Assembly (NCBI GenBank): GCA_016870515.1
Contig: VGBL01000021.1
Location: forward strand, 1-37,311
Direction of reading: 5' to 3'
DNA from: Actinomycetota bacterium
GTDB lineage: Bacteria; Actinomycetota; Actinomycetes; S36-B12
Length of the DNA stretch: 37,311 bases
Below the pieces are notes generated by a model that made no database searches, was not told the DNA's origin, and was given only the letters and a program-made list of their open reading frames with translations. The first letter of the stretch is position 1. The number at the start of each line of letters is the position of its first letter. A program made the translations under genes and the position numbers. Of the stretch, positions 29,617 to 37,170 are shown piece by piece.

Positions 29617-30150
29617 CTACTTCTTGATGTTGATGGTGGTGCGGATCTGGCCGAGGCCCATGTCGGGGGTGAAAACATCGGCGCCGACCGCCGAGTTGAG
29701 GGTGTCGACCACCAGGGTGTTGGTGGTCAGGTGGAGGAAGCCCTGCCACACCTGCTGCTTCTTGCTCTGGGTGCGGATCTTGAAGTTCTTGATGGTGAAG
29801 AGCTCGATCGAGCCGAGAGCGGAGGTCACGGTGATGCTCGCGGTGTCATTGGCGCCGATCACGATCACGGGATCGGAGACCTCGACGGCACCGACCTTGA
29901 TCGCACCCTTGTGGTAGACCATCGTGCCCTTGACGTTGGTCACGGGGAAGGTGAGCTTAGTGCCCGACTTCTTGGCGGGGGTCACCGCGACGATGCCGCC
30001 GACGACCGTTGCGAGCTTCTTGTCGAACGAGATCAGCGTGGTGCCGCTGTAGGTGGTCTTGGCCGTGGCCGCAGGGGCGGCGGCCATGCCGACACCGGCA
30101 ACCAGGGCGACGCCGGCGGCGACGCTGACGAGCTTCTTGGTGAAATTCAT
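29617..30150 (-). CDS. Secreted protein, paralogue 2 (HtaA-like beta-sandwich?)
   Basis: 177 aa. A signal peptide (NFTKKLVSVAAGVALVAGVG, cleavage near ATA-KT) precedes a beta-rich domain aligned throughout with paralogue 1. Shared elements include SGTTLISFDKK, KLTFPVTNVKG, HKGAIKVGAVEVSDPVIVI, QQVWQGFLHLT and MGLGQIRTTI. ATG at 30150 has GGAGGG 5 nt upstream. Role unknown: it could alter the cell surface or bind a ligand such as heme. It is the attR-proximal cargo gene of the element. Confidence 0.82.
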   Translation of the reverse strand: MNFTKKLVSVAAGVALVAGVGMAAAPAATAKTTYSGTTLISFDKKLATVVGGIVAVTPAKKSGTKLTFPVTNVKGTMVYHKGAIKVGAVEVSDPVIVIGANDTASITVTSALGSIELFTIKNFKIRTQSKKQQVWQGFLHLTTNTLVVDTLNSAVGADVFTPDMGLGQIRTTINIKK

Positions 30151-30384
30151 GAACCCTCCGTGGGTCTACTTCTCCAGACCCCCGCAGGGGGCCGGCCGCC
30201 CACGGCGGTCGTCGAGCTCGGCAAGCGTCGGCGACAAAGGCCGAGGAAGTGGCGACGGTCGAGGAATCGACTGAGGCACCTAAGCTCGCCATGGAGTCCC
30301 CCTCGACCTCGCCGACGGAAGCCTTACTCGCGGCGGACAAGCCGGACGTCAAGGCAGGTCAAGCGCGGGAGAGCCGACCCGGAA
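30151..30384. other. Intergenic stretch before the right arm
   Basis: No convincing gene. A GTG at 30249 (GAGG just upstream) opens a plus-strand frame of Ser/Thr/Glu-rich codons in the CTC/TCG style of the satellite core, running on through the arm and att site. It may be a relic of a core gene separated from the integrase side by cargo insertion. Confidence 0.4.
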
Positions 30385-30385
30385 T

Positions 30386-30556
30386 CCGGGGACCATTCTG
30401 GGGACCATTAGCGTCCGGACAGAGCGAGAGTCGGCGTCACCGGCCGGCATCGAGCTCGTCTCTCTGCTCTTCGTTATGGGGAGAAGTCTCAACCGGTAGC
30501 ACTCGGAATCACGCGGCATCACAGCCGCGTTCGCCTGGGGGTCAAGGGGTCGCAGG
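30386..30556 (+). repeat. Right attachment arm, copy 1
   Basis: 171 bp align without gaps to 34286-34456 at a fixed 3900-bp offset, with about 14 differences by eye (about 92% identity). It contains the tandem GGGGACCATTC/TTA pair at 30388-30410 and the start of the att core. Confidence 0.85.
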
Positions 30557-30577
30557 TTCAAATCCTGTCAGCCCGAC
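30535..30577 (+). repeat. attR, 43-bp direct repeat of the tRNA-Pro 3' end
   Basis: Identical to 22665-22707. It lacks the acceptor 5' strand and the D arm, so it is not a tRNA gene. It defines the right end of the intact element. Confidence 0.92.
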
Positions 30578-30614
30578 GGGCGAACACCCACGTCAGCAGG
30601 TCTTCCGGACGACG

Positions 30615-30649
30615 GAAGACCCCTCCGCATTGCGCGTGGAGGGGTCTTC
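30615..30649 (+). terminator. Hairpin terminator right of attR
   Basis: GAAGACCCCTCC and GGAGGGGTCTTC form a perfect 12-bp stem with an 11-nt loop, followed by TTGT. It lies 38 bp past the tRNA 3'-end repeat. It is probably the former tRNA-Pro terminator, separated from the tRNA by the insertion, or the left-end terminator of the older neighbouring element. Confidence 0.75.
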
Positions 30650-30678
30650 TTGTCACAGACGTGTCACATTGGTCCCGG

Positions 30679-30792
30679 CTACGCCCCCGCCCCCAACCGT
30701 TGGATCGACTCCGAAACCCTCTGCTGACCGCGGTTCACCTGCTTGCGCTTGTCGTAGACCGTCCGCATGACCTCCTCGTCATGCCGAGAAAA
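30679..30792 (-). pseudogene. 37-codon open fragment, possible C-terminus of a lost integrase
   Basis: The frame reads HDEEVMRTVYDKRKQVNRGQ and ends RLGAGA then TAG. It is in the same frame as, and directly after, the stop of the RTX gene. Its position just inside an att site and its basic helical character, with a VY and Gly/Ala end, fit a tyrosine-recombinase C-terminus. The alternative is an RTX-protein extension cut off by a nonsense codon. Evidence is thin. Confidence 0.3.
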
Positions 30793-31908
30793 CTACTCGA
30801 TCGCGATGGGGCCATGCGTGCCGAATGACGAATACCAGGCATTGCCCACCTCGTCGCTCGCGAACAGCCACACGTCGTCACTCCCTGGCGACACACCCGG
30901 CGGGATCTCGACGTCCACGCGGAAGACACCGTCTCGGGCGTCACCCGAGATGGTCTCCATGGGACCCGCGCCCCAGATGGATGCGAATTGGGGCTCGCCT
31001 CCGCGAAGCAGGAAGCCGATGGACGCGACGCCCGAGACATCCTGGGCTCGCACGGTGATGCTGAGCACGTCTCCCGGTCGCACAGTTGAAGCGAACATGA
31101 CATCTGAGACCGTCGGAGGGTCACGGTCATCACTTCCGCCGACCGTCGCAAATGACGTGGTCCCTTCAGGCCACGTGCCGTTGCCAAGAGCGTCGTGTGC
31201 CCCGACCCACACCGTGAAGGTGTCATTGATGACGTTGGCGGGCACCTCACACGTGACCGCGTAGACACCGTCGCGCTCATCGCCACTCATGAGCCGGGCG
31301 CTCGCTCCGAAGCACCAGGAGACCCACCCCTGACGACCCTGGGAGTTCCAGGTCTCGCTGCGCACAAGGAGATAGGACCCCGTGACCGTTGAGGGATCGG
31401 TCACGCGCCACGCCACGGTGACCTGCGTTCCCGCTGCCACCGTCGCGGGCACCTGCACATCGGTGATGGTGGGGCCGGAGGAGTCGAGTGCGCAGTCCCG
31501 GCTGGGGACGTCCTCGTCGGACACCTCGCAGGTGTCGTCACCAGAGCCACCCACGAGCGTGTCACGGCGCATGCCGCCATCCAGAGCGTCATCTCCCGCG
31601 CCGCCGAGGAGCAGGTCGCGGCCCGCTCCTCCGATGAGGAGGTCGTCGCCCCCGCCGCCGCGAATGACGTCATTGCCGCCTCGGCCGCAGATCACATCGT
31701 CTTGAGGAGTGCCTCGCAAGACGTCGGCATCGGGCGTGCCCGTGATGGTGCACTGTGGCGCGGGAGCCGCGAGCGTGACGCCCGCCGGAGGAGTCGAGGC
31801 GCTGGCACCGACAGCGGGTCCGGCTGAGGACATCGCGAGCCCCGAGATCACCATCAGCGCACCAGCGCCCACGGCCACGAGCCGTCGCGCACCGCCGGTG
31901 CCCACCAC
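30793..31908 (-). CDS. Secreted RTX-repeat calcium-binding protein
   Basis: 371 aa. The signal peptide is about residues 1-35 (RRLVAVGAGALMVISGLAMS). RTX nonapeptides follow at about 56-125 (GTPDADVLRG, GGNDVIRGGGGDDLLIGG, GGAGDDALDGG), which bind Ca2+ and form a beta roll. Two Ig-like beta domains come next, each with a PTI/PTVSDV start and a GDERDGVY or GDARDGVF motif. It resembles actinobacterial surface proteins rather than a pore-forming toxin, and no type I secretion genes are nearby. GTG at 31908 has AGGGGAG 6 nt upstream; the frame upstream of it lacks a good start. Confidence 0.85.
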   Translation of the reverse strand: MVGTGGARRLVAVGAGALMVISGLAMSSAGPAVGASASTPPAGVTLAAPAPQCTITGTPDADVLRGTPQDDVICGRGGNDVIRGGGGDDLLIGGAGRDLLLGGAGDDALDGGMRRDTLVGGSGDDTCEVSDEDVPSRDCALDSSGPTITDVQVPATVAAGTQVTVAWRVTDPSTVTGSYLLVRSETWNSQGRQGWVSWCFGASARLMSGDERDGVYAVTCEVPANVINDTFTVWVGAHDALGNGTWPEGTTSFATVGGSDDRDPPTVSDVMFASTVRPGDVLSITVRAQDVSGVASIGFLLRGGEPQFASIWGAGPMETISGDARDGVFRVDVEIPPGVSPGSDDVWLFASDEVGNAWYSSFGTHGPIAIE

Positions 31909-32396
31909 GATGAACTCCCCTCGGCGACGATTGCGCTGGCTCTGGGATATCGCCGCTTCCAGGGGCTGATTCCCCCACGGAGACCGTACCCCGCCCGGTT
32001 GGCAACCGCAGGTCGGGCGCGGGAGACCTGGCCTTCCGGTGTCCACGCGAACGCTCACGCTCACGACCTGTGAGGTCTTTCCCTTCAAGCAACGCGTCGA
32101 GGTACTGAGCGGGCACCTCACCTAAGACGCACGGGGTATCTTTCGAGAGGTAACCGAACATCACGCCCGCAGCAGGCCGCCACCTATCATCAGGTCGTGC
32201 CTCCCGGCTCATGGTCCCCGGCCGTGCGCGCGCTCTCAGCCGACACTCTGACGACGTGCTGGCGCGAGTGCGGCATCCCCACGGACAGCCTGATCCTCCC
32301 ATTGTGGATTGAATGGAAGTACTCGGGACGTGCGCGCGCCAGATTGGTGTTCTAAGCGCTAGTCCACTTTGGTCCAGTTTTGTGCTTACGTTCAAT
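31909..32396. other. Intergenic region upstream of the RTX gene
   Basis: It should hold the RTX promoter. The only other candidate is a plus-strand GTG frame at 32197-32355 (52 codons, beginning VPPGSWSPAVRAL). It has no recognisable family and only a weak ribosome site, so I do not call it a gene. The region ends exactly where integrase homology begins at 32397. Confidence 0.5.
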
Positions 32397-32538
32397 CGTC
32401 GGCCTCTCGCCGAAGGTGGTTGCGGACGTGCTCGGCCACTCGGACACTCGAGTCACGATGGAGACCTACGCTCACGCGCTCGACCCGGCGAAGGCTCGAG
32501 CTGTGAAGGCAAGCGCGGCACTGTTTGGCGCGGGGTAG
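32397..32538 (+). pseudogene. Remnant of a second integrase (last 46 codons)
   Basis: 142 bp match 28456-28597 without gaps and with about six differences. They encode LSPKVVADVLGHSDTRVTME, the Tyr nucleophile (TYAHAL) and the same FGAG end and TAG. The upstream part, including the catalytic Arg and HxxR, is missing, and the sequence before 32397 is unrelated. It is the truncated 3' end of an integrase from a related element. Confidence 0.9.
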
Positions 32539-32814
32539 GGCTACACACGCCGAGCTGCTGCTACTGCCCTATGGGTCATTGGCTCACGGAGGGCTTGGGA
32601 GATTGTCGGTTGAAGACGTTCATCTGGTCCGGGCTAGGCATCACCTTGGGGCTCACTCTCGTTATCCGCCATCGTCGACGGCAACCGAGCGACGCGCTCG
32701 GATTCGACGGACGTGACCACGGCGTAGGGCAGGCCTTCTTCTCCTACCGCCGCTACGAGCAGGACACGGCTGGATCCATCACTGCGACATGAACCCATGG
32801 CTAAGGTGACGTCC

Positions 32815-34260
32815 ATGCGCACCCGATCGCTTGCTGCCCTCGTCGTGGGGGCTGCCTTAGCCTTCAGCTCCCTCGCTTCGCCCGCGGGATTTGCCGCGCT
32901 GACTCCGGCCCACGCGCCCCTGGCCGCATATGCGCTCGCCGCGTCGACGTCCGAGTCGGCCTCCGGCTTGATTGCACGCGTCGTACTGCCGGCAGGGGTC
33001 GGCTGTCCGTCGCTGGACGTGATGATGCCCGCCAAGCAGGGGTCAAAGAAGGTGCGCAAGGCCATGCAGGAGCGCAAGGCCGGAGCGACCACGCTGAACG
33101 CCTTCAGCACGCTCCTCGTGTGCGAGGCGCCGATACCCAAGGGCGCTCGCGCGGCGTCCATCGCGGGACGGTCCATACCCGCGTTCATCCCGCGCAACAT
33201 CGACTCGATCGCGCTGTTCGGTGACTCGGGGTGCCGCCTGAAGGGCACCGAGGTGCAGGCGTGCAACGACTCAGCGCAGTGGCCCCTCGCGCGAATCGCG
33301 CAGTCGATCGTGCGTGACAAGCCTGACGTCACGATCTTCCTGGGGGACTTCTTCTATCGCGAGGAGTCATGCCCCACCGCCAACTCGGCAATCTGCGGCG
33401 GTAGCCCGGCACCTTTGCCCGAAGCGCCCTTCACAGATTCGGCGTGGGGCTGGGTGGCCGACGTACTGACGCCGATGGGCCCCCTGCTTTCCGCAACGCC
33501 GCTCGTGGTCGTGAGGGGCAATCACGAGCAGTGCAGCCGGGGAGGCAACGGCTTTTACCTTATGTTCGATCCTGCTTTCGGGACATCCAGGAGCTGCGCA
33601 CCTGCGGCCGGTGTGGCGCCGACGGTGTATTCGCCCACGAGAGCCGTCGATCTGTCGATCAAGGGCGGCCGCGGCCTTCGCCTGGTCAACGTCGACTCCG
33701 CCAATGGCAGCGACAACACGATTGACGACACGATCGCCGCTAGCCTGCGCCCGCTCTACGAGCGCGCCCATAACCTTGCCAAGGCTTCCGACGAGGCCTG
33801 GCTGCTCACACATCGTCCGCTGTCGGGGGTCTTATCCAATCAGTACCTCCCCGTCCCGCAGGGTGAGAGCACGACGTGGACCTCAGTGACCCAGGCCTAT
33901 GCGTCCTACGGCCTTCTCGATCCGTTCTCCCTATCGCTGTCCAGCCACGTGCATATCGCCCAAGCCGTTCAGATTCCCGGCCAGCCGGGAGAGTTGATCC
34001 TCGGCAATGGCGGCACCGAACTCGACCCGACGACGGCGTATCCGATACCGCCCTACGGCCCCCTGACGAATGCCTCAGGCCAGCCGCTCGCCCCAGAGCG
34101 CGGAACGCTGCCCACGGCACAGAGCCTGCAGACCTGGGTGACATTCGGCTATGCCATGGCGGCGCCCGCAGCGACGGGGTGGACGATCGCGCTGAACGAC
34201 GTTCGAGGTGAGGCCTTCGCCACCTGCCGGCTGAAGGGCCGCCAGATCACCTGCGCGTAG
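32815..34260 (+). CDS. Secreted calcineurin-like metallophosphoesterase
   Basis: 481 aa. A signal peptide (RSLAALVVGAALAFSSLASP) is followed by a metallophosphoesterase fold. Metal motifs: GDSG (about 136-139), GDFF (about 177-180), GNHEQC (about 235-240), THRPLSG (about 338) and SSHVHIAQ (about 381). These are the D-x-H/GD/GNHE/H/GHxH motifs with variations: the first motif is GDSG, not the usual DxH, and the last is SHVH. Extracellular phosphomonoesterase or nucleotidase activity is likely, substrate unknown. ATG at 32815 has AAGGTG 6 nt upstream; ATG at 32797 lacks a ribosome site. It occupies the cargo position of the decayed element. Confidence 0.85.
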   Translation: MRTRSLAALVVGAALAFSSLASPAGFAALTPAHAPLAAYALAASTSESASGLIARVVLPAGVGCPSLDVMMPAKQGSKKVRKAMQERKAGATTLNAFSTLLVCEAPIPKGARAASIAGRSIPAFIPRNIDSIALFGDSGCRLKGTEVQACNDSAQWPLARIAQSIVRDKPDVTIFLGDFFYREESCPTANSAICGGSPAPLPEAPFTDSAWGWVADVLTPMGPLLSATPLVVVRGNHEQCSRGGNGFYLMFDPAFGTSRSCAPAAGVAPTVYSPTRAVDLSIKGGRGLRLVNVDSANGSDNTIDDTIAASLRPLYERAHNLAKASDEAWLLTHRPLSGVLSNQYLPVPQGESTTWTSVTQAYASYGLLDPFSLSLSSHVHIAQAVQIPGQPGELILGNGGTELDPTTAYPIPPYGPLTNASGQPLAPERGTLPTAQSLQTWVTFGYAMAAPAATGWTIALNDVRGEAFATCRLKGRQITCA

Positions 34261-34285
34261 GGAACTAGACGAGTTCGCGGCGCAC

Positions 34286-34456
34286 CCGGGGACCATTCTG
34301 GGGACCCATAGCGACCGGACAGAGCGAGAGTCGGCAGCACCGGCCGACATCGAGCTCGTCTCACTGCGCTTCGTTATGAGGAGAAGTCTCAACCGGTAGC
34401 ACCCGGAGTCACTCGACATCACGGCCGCGTTCGCCTGGGGGTCAAGGGGTCGCAGG
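34286..34456 (+). repeat. Right attachment arm, copy 2, with damaged att core
   Basis: It aligns to 30386-30556. The tandem GGGGACC pair is present at 34288-34309, the second copy being altered (CCATA). The att core matches only CCTGGGGGTCAAGG to CGCAGG (34434-34456), then diverges, keeping just GCCCGAC at 34470-34476. It can no longer supply a full tRNA end. Confidence 0.85.
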
Positions 34457-34520
34457 AGCACACCCAGCGGCCCGACGGATGAAATTCTCCGCGCGAATGG
34501 CGTGCCTTGGCGCGAGACGC

Positions 34521-34757
34521 CTACTTCCAGTAGTTGTTAGCAGCCGCGATCGTTGAGAATTCAATGGCGACCGTCTGCCCCAGTGCGATCATCATGCCGG
34601 GTTCCGTCGAGTAAATCGCGCGTTGGCGTGTGCGCTCATCTGCGTCGGGCTGGGTTGCCTTGATGATCATCCGTGCCAACTTCATCGCAAGTTGGCGACC
34701 CTCTTCGGGTGTTTCCGTCTGCAGTGTTCCTCCGGGGATCAGTTCGATATCTGCCAT
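34521..34757 (-). CDS. Small protein of unknown function
   Basis: 78 aa, starting MADIELIPGGTLQTETPEEG and ending AIEFSTIAAANNYWK. The central stretch (QLAMKLARMIIKATQPDADE) is an amphipathic helix. There is no membrane segment, signal or known motif. ATG at 34757 has GGAGG about 8 nt upstream, a strong ribosome site that supports a real gene. It is convergent with the arm remnant and divergent from the serine hydrolase gene 211 bp away. Confidence 0.65.
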   Translation of the reverse strand: MADIELIPGGTLQTETPEEGRQLAMKLARMIIKATQPDADERTRQRAIYSTEPGMMIALGQTVAIEFSTIAAANNYWK

Positions 34758-34968
34758 GACCTACCTCCATTGCGCTGGATGTTTCCGTTTCTCTCTCGAG
34801 AACGCTCGGCTGCTCGTGTGGATCACTGAACCACGCGTCATCGTGAAAGCGCGACAGAAAGGGCGAACCGTTGCGAAAGTTTAAGGAAATGGGATTGCGG
34901 ACTCACTATCGCGCTATGCTCGCCGCATTGGGTCGTCCCCATTGTGGCGACTGTCGAAGGAGGTAGGC

Positions 34969-36162
34969 GTGGGCCTTTCCCAGGATTTAGATGCAGTGCT
35001 GAACGGCGTAGTCGACAGTGATCCTCGCGTGCCGGGAGTTGTTGCGATGGTGACGGACCGGAACGAGAACGTCTACGAAGGCGCGGCAGGAGCCCGCGAC
35101 CTCGGGACCGGCGTTCCCATGACGACTGATTCGGTGTTCGCCATCTTCTCCACCACCAAGGCAATCACGGGAACGTGCGTGATGCAGTGCGTCGAGGAGG
35201 GCCTGCTCGATCTCGACGCGCCGGCAAAGAACTTCGCCCCCGAACTCGGTCGACTTCAGGTTCTCGACGGGTTCGACGGTGATGGAAATCCCGTCTTGAG
35301 GCCGCCCAAGCGGGACATCACCACCCGAATGTTGATGCTCCACACTGCCGGCTTCGGCTACGACTTCTTCAATGAGAACTACAACCGCATGGCCGAGAAC
35401 CATGGGCAGCCCAGCGTCATCACCGCCTCAAGGGCCTCGATCGAGACCCCGCTGCTGTTTGACCCGGGCGACATGTGGGAATACGGCACCAATATCGATT
35501 GGGCCGGGGAGGTTGTCCAAGGGGTGCGCGGCAAGCGTCTTGGCGAGGTCATGCGTGAGCGAGTCTTCGAGCCTCTGGGCATGGAGGACATCGGTTTCGT
35601 AATGTCGCCGTCGATGGCACAGAGGCGCGCCACGATCCACCTGCGTAACGCGGACGGTTCGCTGACCCCGCAGCCAGACCTCGTCCTCACCCAGGAGCCG
35701 GAGGTCCACATGGGTGGGCACGGCCTCTACGCAACGGTGGGGGAGTACATGAAGTTCATCCGGATGTGGCTCAACGACGGCGCTGGCCAGAATGGGCGAG
35801 TGTTGAAGAAGGAGACCGTCGAGGCGGCCGTCCGCAACGGGCTCGAGGAGCACCAGAAGGTGGTCATGCTTCCGGGCGTGATCCCGTGGCTGTCTAACGA
35901 CGCCGAATTCTTCCCCGGCCTGCCCAAGTCCTGGTCCTTCACGTTCATGATCAACGACGAGGAGGCCCCGACGGGGCGCCCCGCGGGGGCGATTGGCTGG
36001 GCCGGCCTGGCCAATCTCTTCTATTGGATTGACCGCGCCAATGGGTTTGGCGGCTATTGGGCCACGCAGATACTTCCTTTCGCGGACGCGGTGTCCTTCA
36101 CTGGTTTCATGGACATGGAGACAGCGACATACGGACAGAGGGTGGAGATCGGAGTGAGATGA
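34969..36162 (+). CDS. Serine hydrolase of the beta-lactamase (class C/EstB) family
   Basis: 397 aa. The S-x-x-K nucleophile motif is STTK at about 61-64 ([13 protein letters not shown]). The second motif is the Tyr of [16 protein letters not shown] (about Y172), and [10 protein letters not shown] is the family's conserved stretch. Members include esterases, transesterases and D-aminopeptidases; true beta-lactamase activity is not implied. There is no signal peptide, so it acts inside the cell. The GTG at 34969 has AAGGAGG 5 nt upstream; the frame can extend to 34942 without a ribosome site. Confidence 0.9.
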   Translation: MGLSQDLDAVLNGVVDSDPRVPGVVAMVTDRNENVYEGAAGARDLGTGVPMTTDSVFAIFSTTKAITGTCVMQCVEEGLLDLDAPAKNFAPELGRLQVLDGFDGDGNPVLRPPKRDITTRMLMLHTAGFGYDFFNENYNRMAENHGQPSVITASRASIETPLLFDPGDMWEYGTNIDWAGEVVQGVRGKRLGEVMRERVFEPLGMEDIGFVMSPSMAQRRATIHLRNADGSLTPQPDLVLTQEPEVHMGGHGLYATVGEYMKFIRMWLNDGAGQNGRVLKKETVEAAVRNGLEEHQKVVMLPGVIPWLSNDAEFFPGLPKSWSFTFMINDEEAPTGRPAGAIGWAGLANLFYWIDRANGFGGYWATQILPFADAVSFTGFMDMETATYGQRVEIGVR

Positions 36163-36267
36163 GAGGGGCACCCCCCCGGTCGAGCGCCGCAACGCCTCAG
36201 GGTGCCGCTCCATCACGGCGCTGCGTGGGGGATTGACCAGGGGCGGCATATCTGGTTGGGTCACGGC

Positions 36268-36996
36268 ATGTCTCCCAGTATGCGATCTGTCCTTGCCGTG
36301 GTTGGCTCCGTGGCCTTCGCTCTGCCGATGATGCTTGCTCATCCGGCTCAGGCGGCCGAATACAGCCCCTTGAGCGAGCGCCAGTTGACGGCCTCCTCAC
36401 TCGGTGCAGGTGATGTGCCGCGATGGATGTCTCGCGGCACCACGCCCGAGGCGAGGCGCGACTTTCGCACGGGAGGTATAGCGGGCAGGCCGGCACTGTG
36501 CCTGGATCGTAGTGGCGACGCTCTGGAGGGCAGGCAGGCTCGCCAGTCGATGGATTCGTCGGTTCCCCTGCGAATGAACACTGAGGTCGGTTCCTACATC
36601 TACCAGTACCGCACCCGCGAGGCGGCTGTGCGCGCCTGGAACAACCTGAATTCGCTCGCTGCGTTGTGCGAGGGACGGGTCGAGGTGGATTTATCGGATG
36701 AGGGGATCTCCACCAGGATGGTGGTCAACACCGCGGTGAGCCAAACGCGGCCGCTTTATGGCACGGCCGGCCTGACGTTGTTCCTCGATTTCGATATCGT
36801 TGTCAAGGCCTTTGATACGAAATTTGCCTTCGTCGGTGATTCGTACGTCACTTACTACCTGGCCGGGACGTCGATCGTAGGTGTGGCGTTCACCTCCAGC
36901 GAGGGTACACGGGGCGTAGGCCGGGTGACGCGAGGTTTTGTCGACACCATGTCGATCGTTATCGCCCAGCGTGTAGAGCGCCGCAGCCTCCGTTAG
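36268..36996 (+). CDS. Secreted protein of unknown function
   Basis: 242 aa. A signal peptide (MRSVLAVVGSVAFALPMMLA, cleavage near AQA-AE) is followed by a mixed alpha/beta domain with two Cys (ALCLDRSG, LAALCEGRV) and SYIYQYRTREAAVRAWNNLN. This layout recalls the extracellular sensor domain attached to some mycobacterial PknH-like kinases and stand-alone lipoproteins, but the match is weak. No lipobox. The start is uncertain: ATG at 36268 or 36280; neither has a good ribosome site. Confidence 0.7.
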   Translation: MSPSMRSVLAVVGSVAFALPMMLAHPAQAAEYSPLSERQLTASSLGAGDVPRWMSRGTTPEARRDFRTGGIAGRPALCLDRSGDALEGRQARQSMDSSVPLRMNTEVGSYIYQYRTREAAVRAWNNLNSLAALCEGRVEVDLSDEGISTRMVVNTAVSQTRPLYGTAGLTLFLDFDIVVKAFDTKFAFVGDSYVTYYLAGTSIVGVAFTSSEGTRGVGRVTRGFVDTMSIVIAQRVERRSLR

Positions 36997-37170
36997 GGAG
37001 AGCGCGAACCAGGTCATCGTGAAGTAAGCGACCCAAGGCTCATCTGTCCGCCTGGGCACGCCCAGTGACGGTGCCCATCATGATGGCATGAAACCGCTGG
37101 CTGCCGTGATCGTGAGCGTGGCTGTCCTGCTGGTTCGCCGGTCGTGCTCGGCCGGGACCGGACAGCAATT
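36997..37170. other. Intergenic stretch at the right end
   Basis: No supported gene. A plus-strand ATG frame at 37088-37261 begins MKPLAAVIVSVAVLLV like a signal sequence, but it overlaps the opposite-strand gene and ends abruptly. Confidence 0.4.

Larger units (their letters stand above)
32397..34456. mobile_element. Decayed second element: integrase tail, cargo gene, right arm
   Basis: The order integrase C-terminus, secreted cargo gene, GGGGACC repeats, att copy repeats the right end of the intact element. Everything left of the integrase tail is gone. It is best explained as an older relative integrated at the same tRNA and then deleted; a partial duplication of the present element with replaced cargo is the alternative. 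Confidence 0.75.

Noticed and set aside
28842-30411. Plus-strand ORFs opposite the two secreted proteins
   Set aside because: They are antisense shadows caused by high GC. The minus-strand frames have signal peptides, ribosome sites and terminators.
30490-30577. Possible second tRNA-Pro gene
   Set aside because: Only the anticodon-loop-to-3'-end part is present; the acceptor 5' strand and D arm are missing. It is the attR copy.
30793-31908. RTX gene as a hemolysin toxin
   Set aside because: Only a short block of RTX repeats followed by Ig-like domains, with a Sec-type signal. No acyltransferase or type I secretion genes are adjacent.
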